A stretch of 64,000 bases of DNA from Planctomycetia bacterium (GTDB lineage: Bacteria > Planctomycetota > Planctomycetia > Pirellulales > JACPPG01). Numbering within the stretch: position 1 is the first letter of the stretch; each line of letters opens with the position of its first letter. The translations under genes were made by a program, and so were the position numbers. The stretch covers positions 1 through 64,000 of the forward strand of contig JACPPG010000017.1 in assembly GCA_016191115.1 (NCBI GenBank), in the 5' to 3' direction. Positions 45,874 through 53,822 of the stretch are shown here, piece after piece. The notes under the pieces are model-generated. The model ran no database searches, was not told where the DNA came from, and saw only the letters and a program-made list of their open reading frames with translations.

Positions 45874-45917
45874 AAAGCCGCGACCGCCCGACATGGGCGG
45901 GGACCGCGGCTTTTTTC
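45874..45917 (+). terminator. Strong intrinsic terminator in the leader of the PLP enzyme gene
   Basis: AAAGCCGCG-A-CCGCCC-GACAT-GGGCGG-GGA-CGCGGCTTT then more T residues: a 9-bp plus 6-bp stem ending in a six-T tract. It reads on the + strand and ends 72 bases before the start codon. That is a layout for transcription attenuation, or for the end of a short upstream RNA. An ATCGCC...GGCGAT pairing lies just upstream (about 45825-45859). No known riboswitch consensus was recognised. Confidence 0.75.
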
Positions 45918-45988
45918 TTGGTCGAGAGAATCCCACGGTTAGGGCGCCCGCGCGCCCGCTTGGACACGTCTACGGTGGGAGATCTTGT

Positions 45989-47197
45989 ATGGCCGAGAAA
46001 CCATCCGCTGCCCCCCCTGCTGCGCGACCCGGGCTTTCGACAATTGCCGTTCACGCCGGCGAGGATCGCCAGAAGCTCGGCGATGCGATGACCGACCCGA
46101 TCTTCTGTACGTCCACGTACACGTTCGCCGATACGCGGGCGGCAATCGACTTCATCGAACAAAAGCAGCCCCGCGAGGAGTACGGCCGCTACGGCAACCC
46201 TAGCGAAAAGGTCGTCGAGCGGAAGCTGGCCGCGCTCGACGGCGGAGAGGCCGCGCTACTGTTCGCCACCGGGATGTCGGCCTTCGTCGGCCTCTTGATG
46301 GCCCGCCTGAGTGCCGGCGACGAAGTCGTTTTCTTCGACGAGTGCTACCATCGCAGCCGCGAGTTCTGCACGAAGCACTTGTCGCGGTTCGGCGTCCGCA
46401 CGCGACAGGTGCCAGCGTGCGACTATGACGCGATGGAAGCCGCGATCACGCCTTCGACGAAGCTCTTGATCAGCGAGTCCCCGACCAACCCCCACCTGAG
46501 CGTCGTCGACCTGGAGCGGTTCGTGGCGATCGGCCGCCGGCACAAGATCGAGACGCTGATCGACGCCACGCTGGGGACGCCGTACAACGTCCGCCCGCTG
46601 GAGGCCGGCGTCGACTACGTGCTTCATTCCGCGACAAAGTATTTGGGCGGGCATAATGATCTCTTGGCCGGCGCGATTATCGCGACGACCGAGAAGCTGG
46701 AGCCGATCCGCAAGCTCCGCGGCATCATGGGCGCGATCAGCTCGCCCCACAATATTTACTTGCTCGAGCGCGGACTAAAAACGTTTCCGTTGCGGATGGA
46801 GCAGCACAATCGAAACGGGCAGGCCGTGGCTGAGTTCCTGGCCAGTCACCCCAGGATCGAGCGAGTGTACTACCCCGGCCTGGCCGACCACCCGTACCAC
46901 CAAATCGCCCGCGCGCAGATGCGGGGCTTTGGCGGCCTGGTGACTTTCGCGGTGAAGGGCGCAGACTGGCGGGCGACGGCGCGGGTGGTCGATGCGGTGC
47001 GTCTGCCGCGGATCGGGCCGAGCCTGGGGGGCGTCGAATCGCTGATCGAGCAGCCGCTGGTGATGAGCTACTACGAGTGCACGCCCGAGGAGCGCCGGCG
47101 CTTCGGCATCGCGGACAATATGATCCGCCTATCGTGCGGCGTGGAGAACACTGAGGACTTGATCGCCGACTTGGCGCAGGCGCTCGACGCCGTGTAA
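45989..47197 (+). CDS. Cys/Met-metabolism PLP-dependent enzyme (cystathionine gamma-synthase-like)
   Basis: A 402-residue enzyme starting MAEKPSAAPP at ATG 45989, preceded by GGTGGGAGATCTTGT. Family blocks: LSTIAVHAGEDRQ, EYGRYGNPSEKVVERKLAALDGGEAALLFATGMSA (PLP phosphate site), SESPTNPHLSVVD and IDATLGTPYNVRPL (ring stacking). VLHSATKYLGGHNDLLAGA contains the Schiff-base Lys, and RIGPSLGGVESLIEQP precedes the end. This is the transsulfuration or gamma-elimination group. Substrate (O-acylhomoserine, cystathionine or another) cannot be told from motifs. The upstream terminator-like leader hints at regulation. The last five codons and stop are repeated in a 165-bp tandem duplication. Confidence 0.9.
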   Translation: MAEKPSAAPPAARPGLSTIAVHAGEDRQKLGDAMTDPIFCTSTYTFADTRAAIDFIEQKQPREEYGRYGNPSEKVVERKLAALDGGEAALLFATGMSAFVGLLMARLSAGDEVVFFDECYHRSREFCTKHLSRFGVRTRQVPACDYDAMEAAITPSTKLLISESPTNPHLSVVDLERFVAIGRRHKIETLIDATLGTPYNVRPLEAGVDYVLHSATKYLGGHNDLLAGAIIATTEKLEPIRKLRGIMGAISSPHNIYLLERGLKTFPLRMEQHNRNGQAVAEFLASHPRIERVYYPGLADHPYHQIARAQMRGFGGLVTFAVKGADWRATARVVDAVRLPRIGPSLGGVESLIEQPLVMSYYECTPEERRRFGIADNMIRLSCGVENTEDLIADLAQALDAV

Positions 47198-47508
47198 CGA
47201 AATAGCGGCCGAATGACCGGCAACACACCTGTGTGCCACGGCTTGACCGACCAGGGCAAGCCGTGCTGCGCCGGCACAACGCTCGCCATTGCGATCCACG
47301 TCGGTCACCGCTTCGCGCTGCTTCTGCGAAGCAGTGGCACCCGCGCGCTCGACGCCGTGTAACGAAATAGCGGCCGAATGACCGGCAACACACCTGTGTG
47401 CCACGGCTTGACCGACCAGGGCAAGCCGTGCTGCGCCGGCACAACGCTCGCCATTGCGATCCACGGTCACCGCTTCGCACTGTTTCTCTCGAAGCAGTGG
47501 CACCCGCG
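47181..47508. repeat. Tandem duplication of a 165-bp unit including the gene end
   Basis: The segment from 47181 (CGCTCGACGCCGTGTAACG, the last codons and stop of the PLP enzyme) repeats from 47346 with only a few differences, such as CACGTCGGTCACC against CACGGTCACC. Each unit contains nested inverted repeats: GGCTTG...CAAGCC and GTGCCAC...GTGGCAC. The second copy therefore carries an untranslated duplicate of the gene's 3' end. It fills the gap between two convergent genes. Confidence 0.92.
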
Positions 47509-47536
47509 CGAAGCTTTGGGCGGCATCCTGCGCGGC

Positions 47537-48859
47537 CTACCGCAAGACGGCGTGGCTGGTCGGTTCCTGTAGCCGGCTGAGCTGCGCCACCAGCGGATGC
47601 GCGGCGAGCCAGGCTCGGGCGGCGACCCTCGCTTGCTGCCATTGGGCCAAGGTCGGGACCGGATCGGCGTCCAGCAGCCGCTGGTCGAGGATGGCCGACA
47701 GCCGTACCACGGCCAGATCGCCATAGCGAACCGGCAATTCCCCGCTGTCCGGCACGAGGCGCTCGTCGTCCAACAGGGCCACCAGGAACGCAATGCGGTT
47801 GCCGGTGTAGCGGTTGGCGATGCCAGCCGCCATGGCGCGATAACGCGGCGTGACGTCAGGCTGCGCTGTTTCGGTATGGAGCAGCTCGATCAACCGCCGC
47901 TGCTGTTCGGGCGTGCCAAAGTCGGCCACAAGCGCGGCCGCTGAAAGTCGATCCGCGAAGCGGGCCTCGGTTCGCTCAAGGCAAGCGGCTGCCGCATCGG
48001 CGGCGTCCGTGCAGGCGGGGTCATCCGGTCCATCGATCAACCGCGCGGCCAACGGCAGCGCGAACACAGCTTCCGCGCGCAACTGCTCGCCCAGCTTTTG
48101 GCGAACACCTTCCCGGTCGGGGCTCGCGCGCAGATGCCGCACCAGCACGGCATAGTCCGGCGGCGGGCCGTCCTGGCAAAGCGGTGCCCAGGCCGCGCGA
48201 AGCTGCCGCCACTCGCCCTCCGACGGCAGCGGCCTTGGCACGTACGTCCGCAGGTTCATCTCCTGGAGCGGCACGGCCGGACCGAAATCGAACGAGTACA
48301 TCTCCGCCAGCACGCGCTCGATGGGCCAACGGTCGTACTCCAGGCGGAACAAGGCGGAAATCGTGCCCGTGCGATGTCGGCCGCTCACGCAATGCACGGC
48401 AACGGGGTAGTTCGCCGGCTCGTCGAACAATCGATAGAACTCTTCAAACTGCCACGGCGACACCCACGGCCAGCAGGCCTCGTGCCCCATCGCCCATTGC
48501 ACGTGCTGGATGCCCAGCTCCTCCACGAACTCCGACTCGACCGGCCCGCGCGGCCTCCCGAGCGCCAGCACGCCCCGGCGGAGCTGATCGTCCTCCATCC
48601 GCAAATTGAGAACGGTCTTCACGCCGTGATGCGCGACCAGGTAGCGGATGCCCAGCTCGCTGGGCTGCGCCACGCGATAGAGTACGCCAGGCCGCACGAC
48701 AGCGAAGCGTTTGACGTGCTGCCGCCACAGCAGGTGATAAGCGGGCCAGACGGCGGCCAGAAGCGCCACGGCACCCACAACGCGCGCCACGCGGCGAGCC
48801 GTGTTGGCGCGCGGCGCGGCGGGAATGTAGTCGCCCGAGCGATCGATTCGGTCGCGCAT
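47537..48859 (-). CDS. Membrane-anchored Cys-based (tyrosine/dual-specificity-like) phosphatase
   Basis: A 440-residue protein starting at ATG 48859. Residues 26-44 are a membrane helix (RVVGAVALLAAVWPAYHLL). The phosphatase-like domain includes GVLYRVAQPSELGIRYLV and VKTVLNLR, then the active-site loop AVHCVSGRHRTGT with Cys157 and Arg163 (HCx5R). The remaining 250 residues are helical (RRLIELLHTETAQPD and similar) with no recognised domain; two His/Asp-rich stretches are seen. It resembles planctomycete phosphatases of the tyrosine or phosphoinositide kind. The substrate is unknown. It is divergent from the histidine kinase; the two are separated by 311 bp. Confidence 0.83.
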   Translation of the reverse strand: MRDRIDRSGDYIPAAPRANTARRVARVVGAVALLAAVWPAYHLLWRQHVKRFAVVRPGVLYRVAQPSELGIRYLVAHHGVKTVLNLRMEDDQLRRGVLALGRPRGPVESEFVEELGIQHVQWAMGHEACWPWVSPWQFEEFYRLFDEPANYPVAVHCVSGRHRTGTISALFRLEYDRWPIERVLAEMYSFDFGPAVPLQEMNLRTYVPRPLPSEGEWRQLRAAWAPLCQDGPPPDYAVLVRHLRASPDREGVRQKLGEQLRAEAVFALPLAARLIDGPDDPACTDAADAAAACLERTEARFADRLSAAALVADFGTPEQQRRLIELLHTETAQPDVTPRYRAMAAGIANRYTGNRIAFLVALLDDERLVPDSGELPVRYGDLAVVRLSAILDQRLLDADPVPTLAQWQQARVAARAWLAAHPLVAQLSRLQEPTSHAVLR

Positions 48860-49170
48860 CAACGATCCCCTGGCGTTGCGCCCGTGGCCCCTGCCGGCGA
48901 ATCGGGCGGACCCTATCAAAGGGGCCTGCGAGCGTCAACGCCGCCAGGCAGGCGCAAACGACTTTGCCCGAGGCTTTGGAGTCCGGAGCGATTGCGGCGC
49001 GCCGCGGCAGCTAGCGGTCCGGCGGCGGCCATTCTCCTGTCTTGCTTCGTGCTCGCGGGCGCTGGTACACTCCGCGACCCCTTGGTCTTGGCTACGCTTT
49101 TCGGGCACCGGGCGCCACTTCTTGCCGCTCGGGCGGGACATGCGGTCTGTCGCGACACGGAGGTCGCATT
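48860..49170. other. Divergent intergenic region between phosphatase and histidine kinase
   Basis: 311 bp with no gene or repeat. It contains a candidate + strand promoter at 49042-49071. GC-rich ORF-track lines here are shadows. Confidence 0.5.
49042..49071 (+). promoter_or_regulatory. Candidate promoter for the two-component operon
   Basis: TTGCTT, 18 bases, then TACACT, 100 bases upstream of the histidine kinase TTG start. Confidence 0.4.
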
Positions 49171-50721
49171 TTGCTGTCGAAGTGGCCCATCCGCGACAAG
49201 CTGCTCGTCGGCTTGTCGCTTCTGCTGGTGATCGTCGGCACGCTCTCCTGGGGCGAGCTGCAGGGGCTGTACAAGTTCCGCGGTCTGGTGGGCCGCTTGC
49301 ACGGCCGCGTCAATTCCGAGTTGCCGCTGGCCAACGAATTCAGCCAGCGCGTGGGGGACCTGCGCGGCGTGCCCAGCTCGCTGCACTGGGACGGGTCGGA
49401 CGACGAATCCTCGATCGACGCGGCGCGAGCCGACTTCAGAGAAAAGCTCGCGGCGCTGAGCGACACATTTCTCCGCTACCGCGGGCAGCTTAACGACAAC
49501 GCGCCCCACGCCCAGACGATGCGCGACATCGAGCAGGAGCTGGCAGCAATCGATCGCGCCCAGAAGACAGGCGACTGGACCACCGAGAAAGCACCCCGCG
49601 ACGACCTCAACGCCAAGCTGGAGGACCTGCAAGGTCTGGCTGGCAAGCTGCCCTTGCACCTGCAGGAGGTCATCCTCCAACTGACCGAGGAGGCCCGCAG
49701 TGAGTACCGGGCCCTGATCGTTCTGACGTGGATCACCAGCATCACCACGGCGATCATGTTGGCGTTGTTCGTGAAGCTCATGTACCAGTGGATCTTCCTG
49801 CCGCTCAAGGTGTTGATCCAGGGATCGCGGAAGGTGGCGGCGGGCGAGTTTAGCTACCGCATCCGGCTGGCGTCGAACGACGAAATCTCCGAATTGGCCG
49901 CGGCCATGAACGACATGACCGCCCGCTTCCAGGCCATTCGCGACGACCTGGACCGGCAGGTGCAGTTGCGCACCAAGCAGGTCGTGCGGAGCGAGCAATT
50001 GGCCAGCGTCGGCTTTCTCGCCGCCGGCGTGGCCCACGAAATCAATAACCCGCTGGCCTCGATCGCCCTGTGCGCCGAATCGCTCGAAGGACGGATGAAC
50101 GACATCGTGCCGGCCGACGACGACCAGGCCGCCGTCGTCAAGCACTACCTGCGGATGATCCAGGACGAGGCCTTCCGCTGCAAGGAGATCACCGAGCGGC
50201 TGCTCGACTTCTCCCGCATCGGCGACGTCAAGCGGCAGACCACCGATCTCCGCGAGCTCGTGCAGGGCGTCATCGAGATGCTCGGCCACCTCGGCAAGTA
50301 CCAGGAAAAGCACGTCGAACTCGTGGCCGGAGAGCCACTACTGGTCCCCGTCAATCCGCAAGAGATCAAGCAGGTCGTGCTCAACCTCCTGACCAACGGG
50401 TTGGACAGCCTGGACCCCGGCGGCACCGTGCGGATCGAGCTCGACCGCCGCGCCGGCCAGGCGGAAATGGTCGTCAGCGACAACGGCTGCGGCATGACGC
50501 CCGACGTGCTGGAACAGATATTCGAGCCGTTCTTCACGCGCCGCCGCGGCGGGCAGGGGACCGGCCTGGGGCTGTCGATCGTCTATCGCATCGTCGCCGA
50601 CCACGAGGGATCCATTGAAGTGCACAGCGACGGGCCGGCACGCGGCTCGACATTCCGCGTCCGCTTGCCCCTGGCACTAGGCGCTCGGAAGGAGAACGAA
50701 AATCGCTACCAAGCCGCATAA
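49171..50721 (+). CDS. Sensor histidine kinase
   Basis: A 516-residue protein starting TTG at 49171, with GGAGG 7-8 bases upstream. Membrane helix 1 is KLLVGLSLLLVIVGTLSW and helix 2 is LIVLTWITSITTAIMLALFVKLMY, enclosing a 170-residue external sensor. A HAMP linker (PLKVLIQGSRKVAAGEFSYRI) leads to the dimerisation domain, with His289 in GVAHEINNPLASI. The ATP-binding domain has QVVLNLLTNGLDSL, VVSDNGCGMTPDVLEQIFEPFFT and GTGLGLSIVYRI. It is followed, with overlap, by an NtrC-type regulator, so this is a classical pair. The signal sensed is unknown. Confidence 0.93.
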   Translation: MLSKWPIRDKLLVGLSLLLVIVGTLSWGELQGLYKFRGLVGRLHGRVNSELPLANEFSQRVGDLRGVPSSLHWDGSDDESSIDAARADFREKLAALSDTFLRYRGQLNDNAPHAQTMRDIEQELAAIDRAQKTGDWTTEKAPRDDLNAKLEDLQGLAGKLPLHLQEVILQLTEEARSEYRALIVLTWITSITTAIMLALFVKLMYQWIFLPLKVLIQGSRKVAAGEFSYRIRLASNDEISELAAAMNDMTARFQAIRDDLDRQVQLRTKQVVRSEQLASVGFLAAGVAHEINNPLASIALCAESLEGRMNDIVPADDDQAAVVKHYLRMIQDEAFRCKEITERLLDFSRIGDVKRQTTDLRELVQGVIEMLGHLGKYQEKHVELVAGEPLLVPVNPQEIKQVVLNLLTNGLDSLDPGGTVRIELDRRAGQAEMVVSDNGCGMTPDVLEQIFEPFFTRRRGGQGTGLGLSIVYRIVADHEGSIEVHSDGPARGSTFRVRLPLALGARKENENRYQAA

Positions 50722-52081
50722 GCGTCTGAAGCTCCTGTTTGCCGACGACGAAAAATCGCTGCAGGGGCTCATGAGCCTCGAATTGCCCCGCATGGGGCAC
50801 GAAGTGACCGTCTGCCCCGACGGGCGCACGGCCGTCGCCGCCCTCGAGCGCAACACCTACGACTGCATCCTGGTCGATCTGGACATGCCGGGCATGTCGG
50901 GGATCGACGTGATCGCGCACGCCAAGAAGCTCTCGCCCGAGACCGAGGCGGTGGTGCTCACCGGGAAGTCGTCGCTGGAGACGGCCATCGCCGCCATGCG
51001 GCACGGCGCCTTCGACTATTTGACCAAACCCTGCAAGCTGGTAGAGCTGGAAGGGCTCTTGGCCCGCGTGGCCGAGAAACGCGAGCTGACGAACAAGTAT
51101 CGCGCGCTCAAGCGGCAGCTCGAACGGCTGGAGGGCGCCTCAGACCTGGTGGGCCACACGCCGCAGATGAGCAATATCCGTGGGTTGATCGCCAAGGTCG
51201 CCCCAACCAATTCCACGGTGCTCGTGCTGGGCGAGACGGGGACCGGCAAGGAACTAGTGGCCCGCGCCGTTCACGACCAGAGCCTGCGGCGCGAGATGCC
51301 CTTTGTCGTGGTCAACTGCGGCGCGCTGCCGGAAAGCCTGATCGAGAGCGAACTATTCGGCCACCGCAAGGGAGCGTTCACCGGCGCGGACGAGCATCGC
51401 GTGGGCCTGTTCGAAGTGGCCAACGGCGGGACGATCTTTCTGGACGAGATCGGCGAGCTGCCCAAGGCCATGCAGGCGCGCCTGTTGCGCGTGCTGGAAA
51501 GCGGCGAGATTCGCCGCGTGGGGGACAACGAGTCGTTCATTGTCGAGGTGCGCGTGGTCTGCGCCACGCACCGCAATCTCGAAGAGATGGTCACCGACGG
51601 GCAGTTCCGCGAAGACTTGATGTACCGGATCAACACGTTCGAGATCCAGCTCCCGCCGCTGCGGCAACGGATCGACGACATCCCGGCCCTGGCCCGGCAC
51701 CTGTTGGGCCGCTTCCGACCGCACCTGCGGCCAGGGGACGAGGCGTTCACGCCGGACGCCGTCAAGGCCTTGGAGTCGCACTGTTGGCCGGGGAATGTCC
51801 GCGAGCTGGCCAACGTCGTCGAGCACGCGGCCATCCTCTGCGACGAAGGGCCGGTTGCGGCGGCGCACCTGCCGATGAATTTCGGCCATCGCCGGCTGCA
51901 AGGACCCCATTTCAAGACCGTGGCCCCGCAAACCTTGCACGAAATCGAGCTGGCCGTCATCCAGCAGACCCTCGAGCGGCACCAGGGGCACAAGCCCGCC
52001 GCCGCCAAGGAACTGGGCATCAGCCTCAAGACGCTGTACAACAAGCTCCACCAGGCAACCCAATTGGAGGAGTCGGCCTGA
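50702..52081 (+). CDS. Sigma-54-dependent response regulator (NtrC family)
   Basis: A 459-residue regulator. The receiver domain opens LLFADDEKSLQG, with acidic residues 15-16 and phosphoacceptor Asp59 in CILVDLDMPGMSG, and ends YLTKPCKL. The AAA+ domain has Walker A VLGETGTGKELVARAVH, GAFTGA in HRKGAFTGADEHR for sigma-54 contact, and GGTIFLDEIGELPKAMQ as Walker B. The Fis-type helix-turn-helix is AAAKELGISLKTLYNKLHQ. No ATG/GTG/TTG precedes the conserved DDE. I propose ATC at 50702, seven bases after AAGGAG and overlapping the kinase stop. ATG 50771 would lack the acid pair. Confidence 0.9.
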   Translation: MATKPHKRLKLLFADDEKSLQGLMSLELPRMGHEVTVCPDGRTAVAALERNTYDCILVDLDMPGMSGIDVIAHAKKLSPETEAVVLTGKSSLETAIAAMRHGAFDYLTKPCKLVELEGLLARVAEKRELTNKYRALKRQLERLEGASDLVGHTPQMSNIRGLIAKVAPTNSTVLVLGETGTGKELVARAVHDQSLRREMPFVVVNCGALPESLIESELFGHRKGAFTGADEHRVGLFEVANGGTIFLDEIGELPKAMQARLLRVLESGEIRRVGDNESFIVEVRVVCATHRNLEEMVTDGQFREDLMYRINTFEIQLPPLRQRIDDIPALARHLLGRFRPHLRPGDEAFTPDAVKALESHCWPGNVRELANVVEHAAILCDEGPVAAAHLPMNFGHRRLQGPHFKTVAPQTLHEIELAVIQQTLERHQGHKPAAAKELGISLKTLYNKLHQATQLEESA

Positions 52082-52152
52082 CGCGGTTGTTCGGGCCCTG
52101 GGCCGCCCACGGGGTCTCCTCCGACTAATATGACGGTGAGGGACCCTACTTG

Positions 52153-53502
52153 ATGTCAACAACGAGTAACCGCCGGACGTTTCTCCGCCAAGTGTCGCGC
52201 ATCGGGGCCGCGGCCGCCGCCACGACCGCTCTGCCGCGATTGTGCCGCGGCCAGCAAGACGGCAAGCTCCCGAAAGTCGCCGCGGTCATCACCGAGTTCA
52301 CCTACCGCAGCCACGCCCACGTGATCCTGGAGAATTTCCTCCAGCCGTACCTCTTCAATGGACAGTGGACCGACCCCGGCTTCCAGGTCGCCAGTCTCTA
52401 CGTCGACCAGTTCCCGCCCGGCGAGATGGCCCGCGACGTCGCCCGCGAATACAAGATTCCGATCTATCCGACGATTCCCGAAGCACTCACGCTGGGGGGC
52501 GGAAAACTGGCGGTCGATGCGGTGCTGTCGATCGGCGAGCACGGCAAGTATCCCGTCAACGCCAAGGGGCAGATGGAATATCCGCGAAAGCGGTTCTTCG
52601 ACCAGATCGCCGCGGTGATTCGCGCAGGCGGCCGCCCTGTGCCGGTGTTCAACGACAAACACCTGTCGTACCGGTGGGATTGGGCCAAGGAAATGTACGA
52701 CACGGCGCAGGCGCTGCGCATCCCGCTGATGGCCGGCAGCTCGGTGCCGCTCGCGCAGCGCCGGCCGCCTTTGGAATTGCCTCCCGAGGCGGAAATCGAA
52801 GACGCCGTCTCGATCCACGGTGGCGGCGTCGAGTCCTACGACTTCCACGCGCTGGAGGTGTTGCAGTCAATGGTCGAGGCCCGCAAGGGGGGCGAGGCCG
52901 GCGCCGCCAAGGTGCAATTCCTGGAAGGCGACGCGCTGTGGAAGGCCGCGGCCGATGGTCTGTGGTCCGTGCCCCTGGCGACCGCGGCCATGACGGCGGA
53001 GTTGGGGCCCGATCACCAGCTCACCAGGTGCCTCGCTGCCGGCGGCAAGACTTCGACGGGCACGGCGGTGCCGATGCACGGCATCCGCGTCTGGTATCGC
53101 GACGGCTTCGGGGCGACAGTGCTGACAGTGGACAGCAGCAGCACTCGCTGGAACTTCGCCTGCCGGCTGAAGGGTGAGGATAAGCCGCTCTCGACGAGCT
53201 ACTACGTCGGCCCGTGGCAGAACCGCAACCTGTTCAAGGCCCTGTCGCACGCCATCCAGACGCACTTTCGCCAGGGACGGGCCCCGTACCCCGTCGAGCG
53301 GACGCTGTTGGTGTCCGGCATCCTGGACGTGGCGATGGACTCGCGCGCCTCGGGCAGCAAGGTGGTGGAAACGCCGCAATTGGCCGTGGCCTACAAACCG
53401 CGCGACTTCCGCTCCCTGCGCGAGTTTGGCGACACGTGGAAGATCATCACCGAAGACATGCCCGAGCCGAAGGGCATCGAAAGAGTCGGCTCCAAGTCGT
53501 GA
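52153..53502 (+). CDS. Tat-exported hypothetical protein
   Basis: A 449-residue protein starting MSTTSNRRTFLRQVSRIGAAAAATTAL, a twin-arginine signal (NRRTFLRQ) that implies folded export. The mature part begins LPKVAAVITEFTYRSHAHVILENFLQ, followed by VASLYVDQFPPGEMARDVAREYKIPIYPTIPEALTLGG, which looks like a Rossmann-type alpha/beta unit, then SIGEHGKYPVN. I do not recognise a named enzyme; planctomycete genomes hold many such Tat proteins. It is 71 bp downstream of the regulator on the same strand and could be in the same unit. The TTG at 52150 immediately before is less likely than ATG 52153. Confidence 0.72.
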   Translation: MSTTSNRRTFLRQVSRIGAAAAATTALPRLCRGQQDGKLPKVAAVITEFTYRSHAHVILENFLQPYLFNGQWTDPGFQVASLYVDQFPPGEMARDVAREYKIPIYPTIPEALTLGGGKLAVDAVLSIGEHGKYPVNAKGQMEYPRKRFFDQIAAVIRAGGRPVPVFNDKHLSYRWDWAKEMYDTAQALRIPLMAGSSVPLAQRRPPLELPPEAEIEDAVSIHGGGVESYDFHALEVLQSMVEARKGGEAGAAKVQFLEGDALWKAAADGLWSVPLATAAMTAELGPDHQLTRCLAAGGKTSTGTAVPMHGIRVWYRDGFGATVLTVDSSSTRWNFACRLKGEDKPLSTSYYVGPWQNRNLFKALSHAIQTHFRQGRAPYPVERTLLVSGILDVAMDSRASGSKVVETPQLAVAYKPRDFRSLREFGDTWKIITEDMPEPKGIERVGSKS

Positions 53503-53651
53503 TCCGCCGCGCGAAGAGGGGACGCACCACGGAGGCGCGGAGAGGAAGGATGATGAGGGCGGAATGATGAATTGGAAGAGGTTATCGCCCTCCGTTACGT
53601 GCCCGTGGGCAAGAACTGCCTAGTGCCTACTTCTTCTTCACCGCCTAGACT

Positions 53652-53791
53652 CAGGGCCGTTCACAGATTCAAGCTTGCCGGCGGCGCACCGGCGGGAAAG
53701 TGGGACAGGCACCGAGACGCAACGTTGGTCTGAAAGGACTTGCGCTGTTTATGCTCGGAGCCAGTCCCATTTTCCCGCCTCGCCATTTTGA
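53652..53791 (-). repeat. Family A palindromic element, copy A6 (minus orientation, truncated)
   Basis: It reads CAGGGCCGTTCACAG from the left and ends at CGCCATTTTGA. The last about 16 bases of the opposite end (AAAACAGAATGGCCCTG) are missing. It lies 32 bases upstream of the PEP-CTERM start, so the gene's promoter must be inside or upstream of it. The 53503-53651 stretch before it holds CACCACGGAGG-type and GGAATGATGAATTGG repeat fragments. Confidence 0.9.
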
Positions 53792-53822
53792 CCTTCGGAA
53801 CACACACCTGGAGAATTGGTTC

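Noticed and set aside
45840-45930. Standard S-box (SAM-I) riboswitch
   Set aside because: The conserved SAM-I core sequences are not present; only the terminator hairpin is clear.
48916-50313. 465-aa antisense ORF opposite the histidine kinase
   Set aside because: Shadow of HAMP and kinase domains.
53653-53790. Possible CRISPR-like spaced repeat
   Set aside because: Family A copies are far apart (1-15 kb), palindromic and without spacers, so not a CRISPR array.
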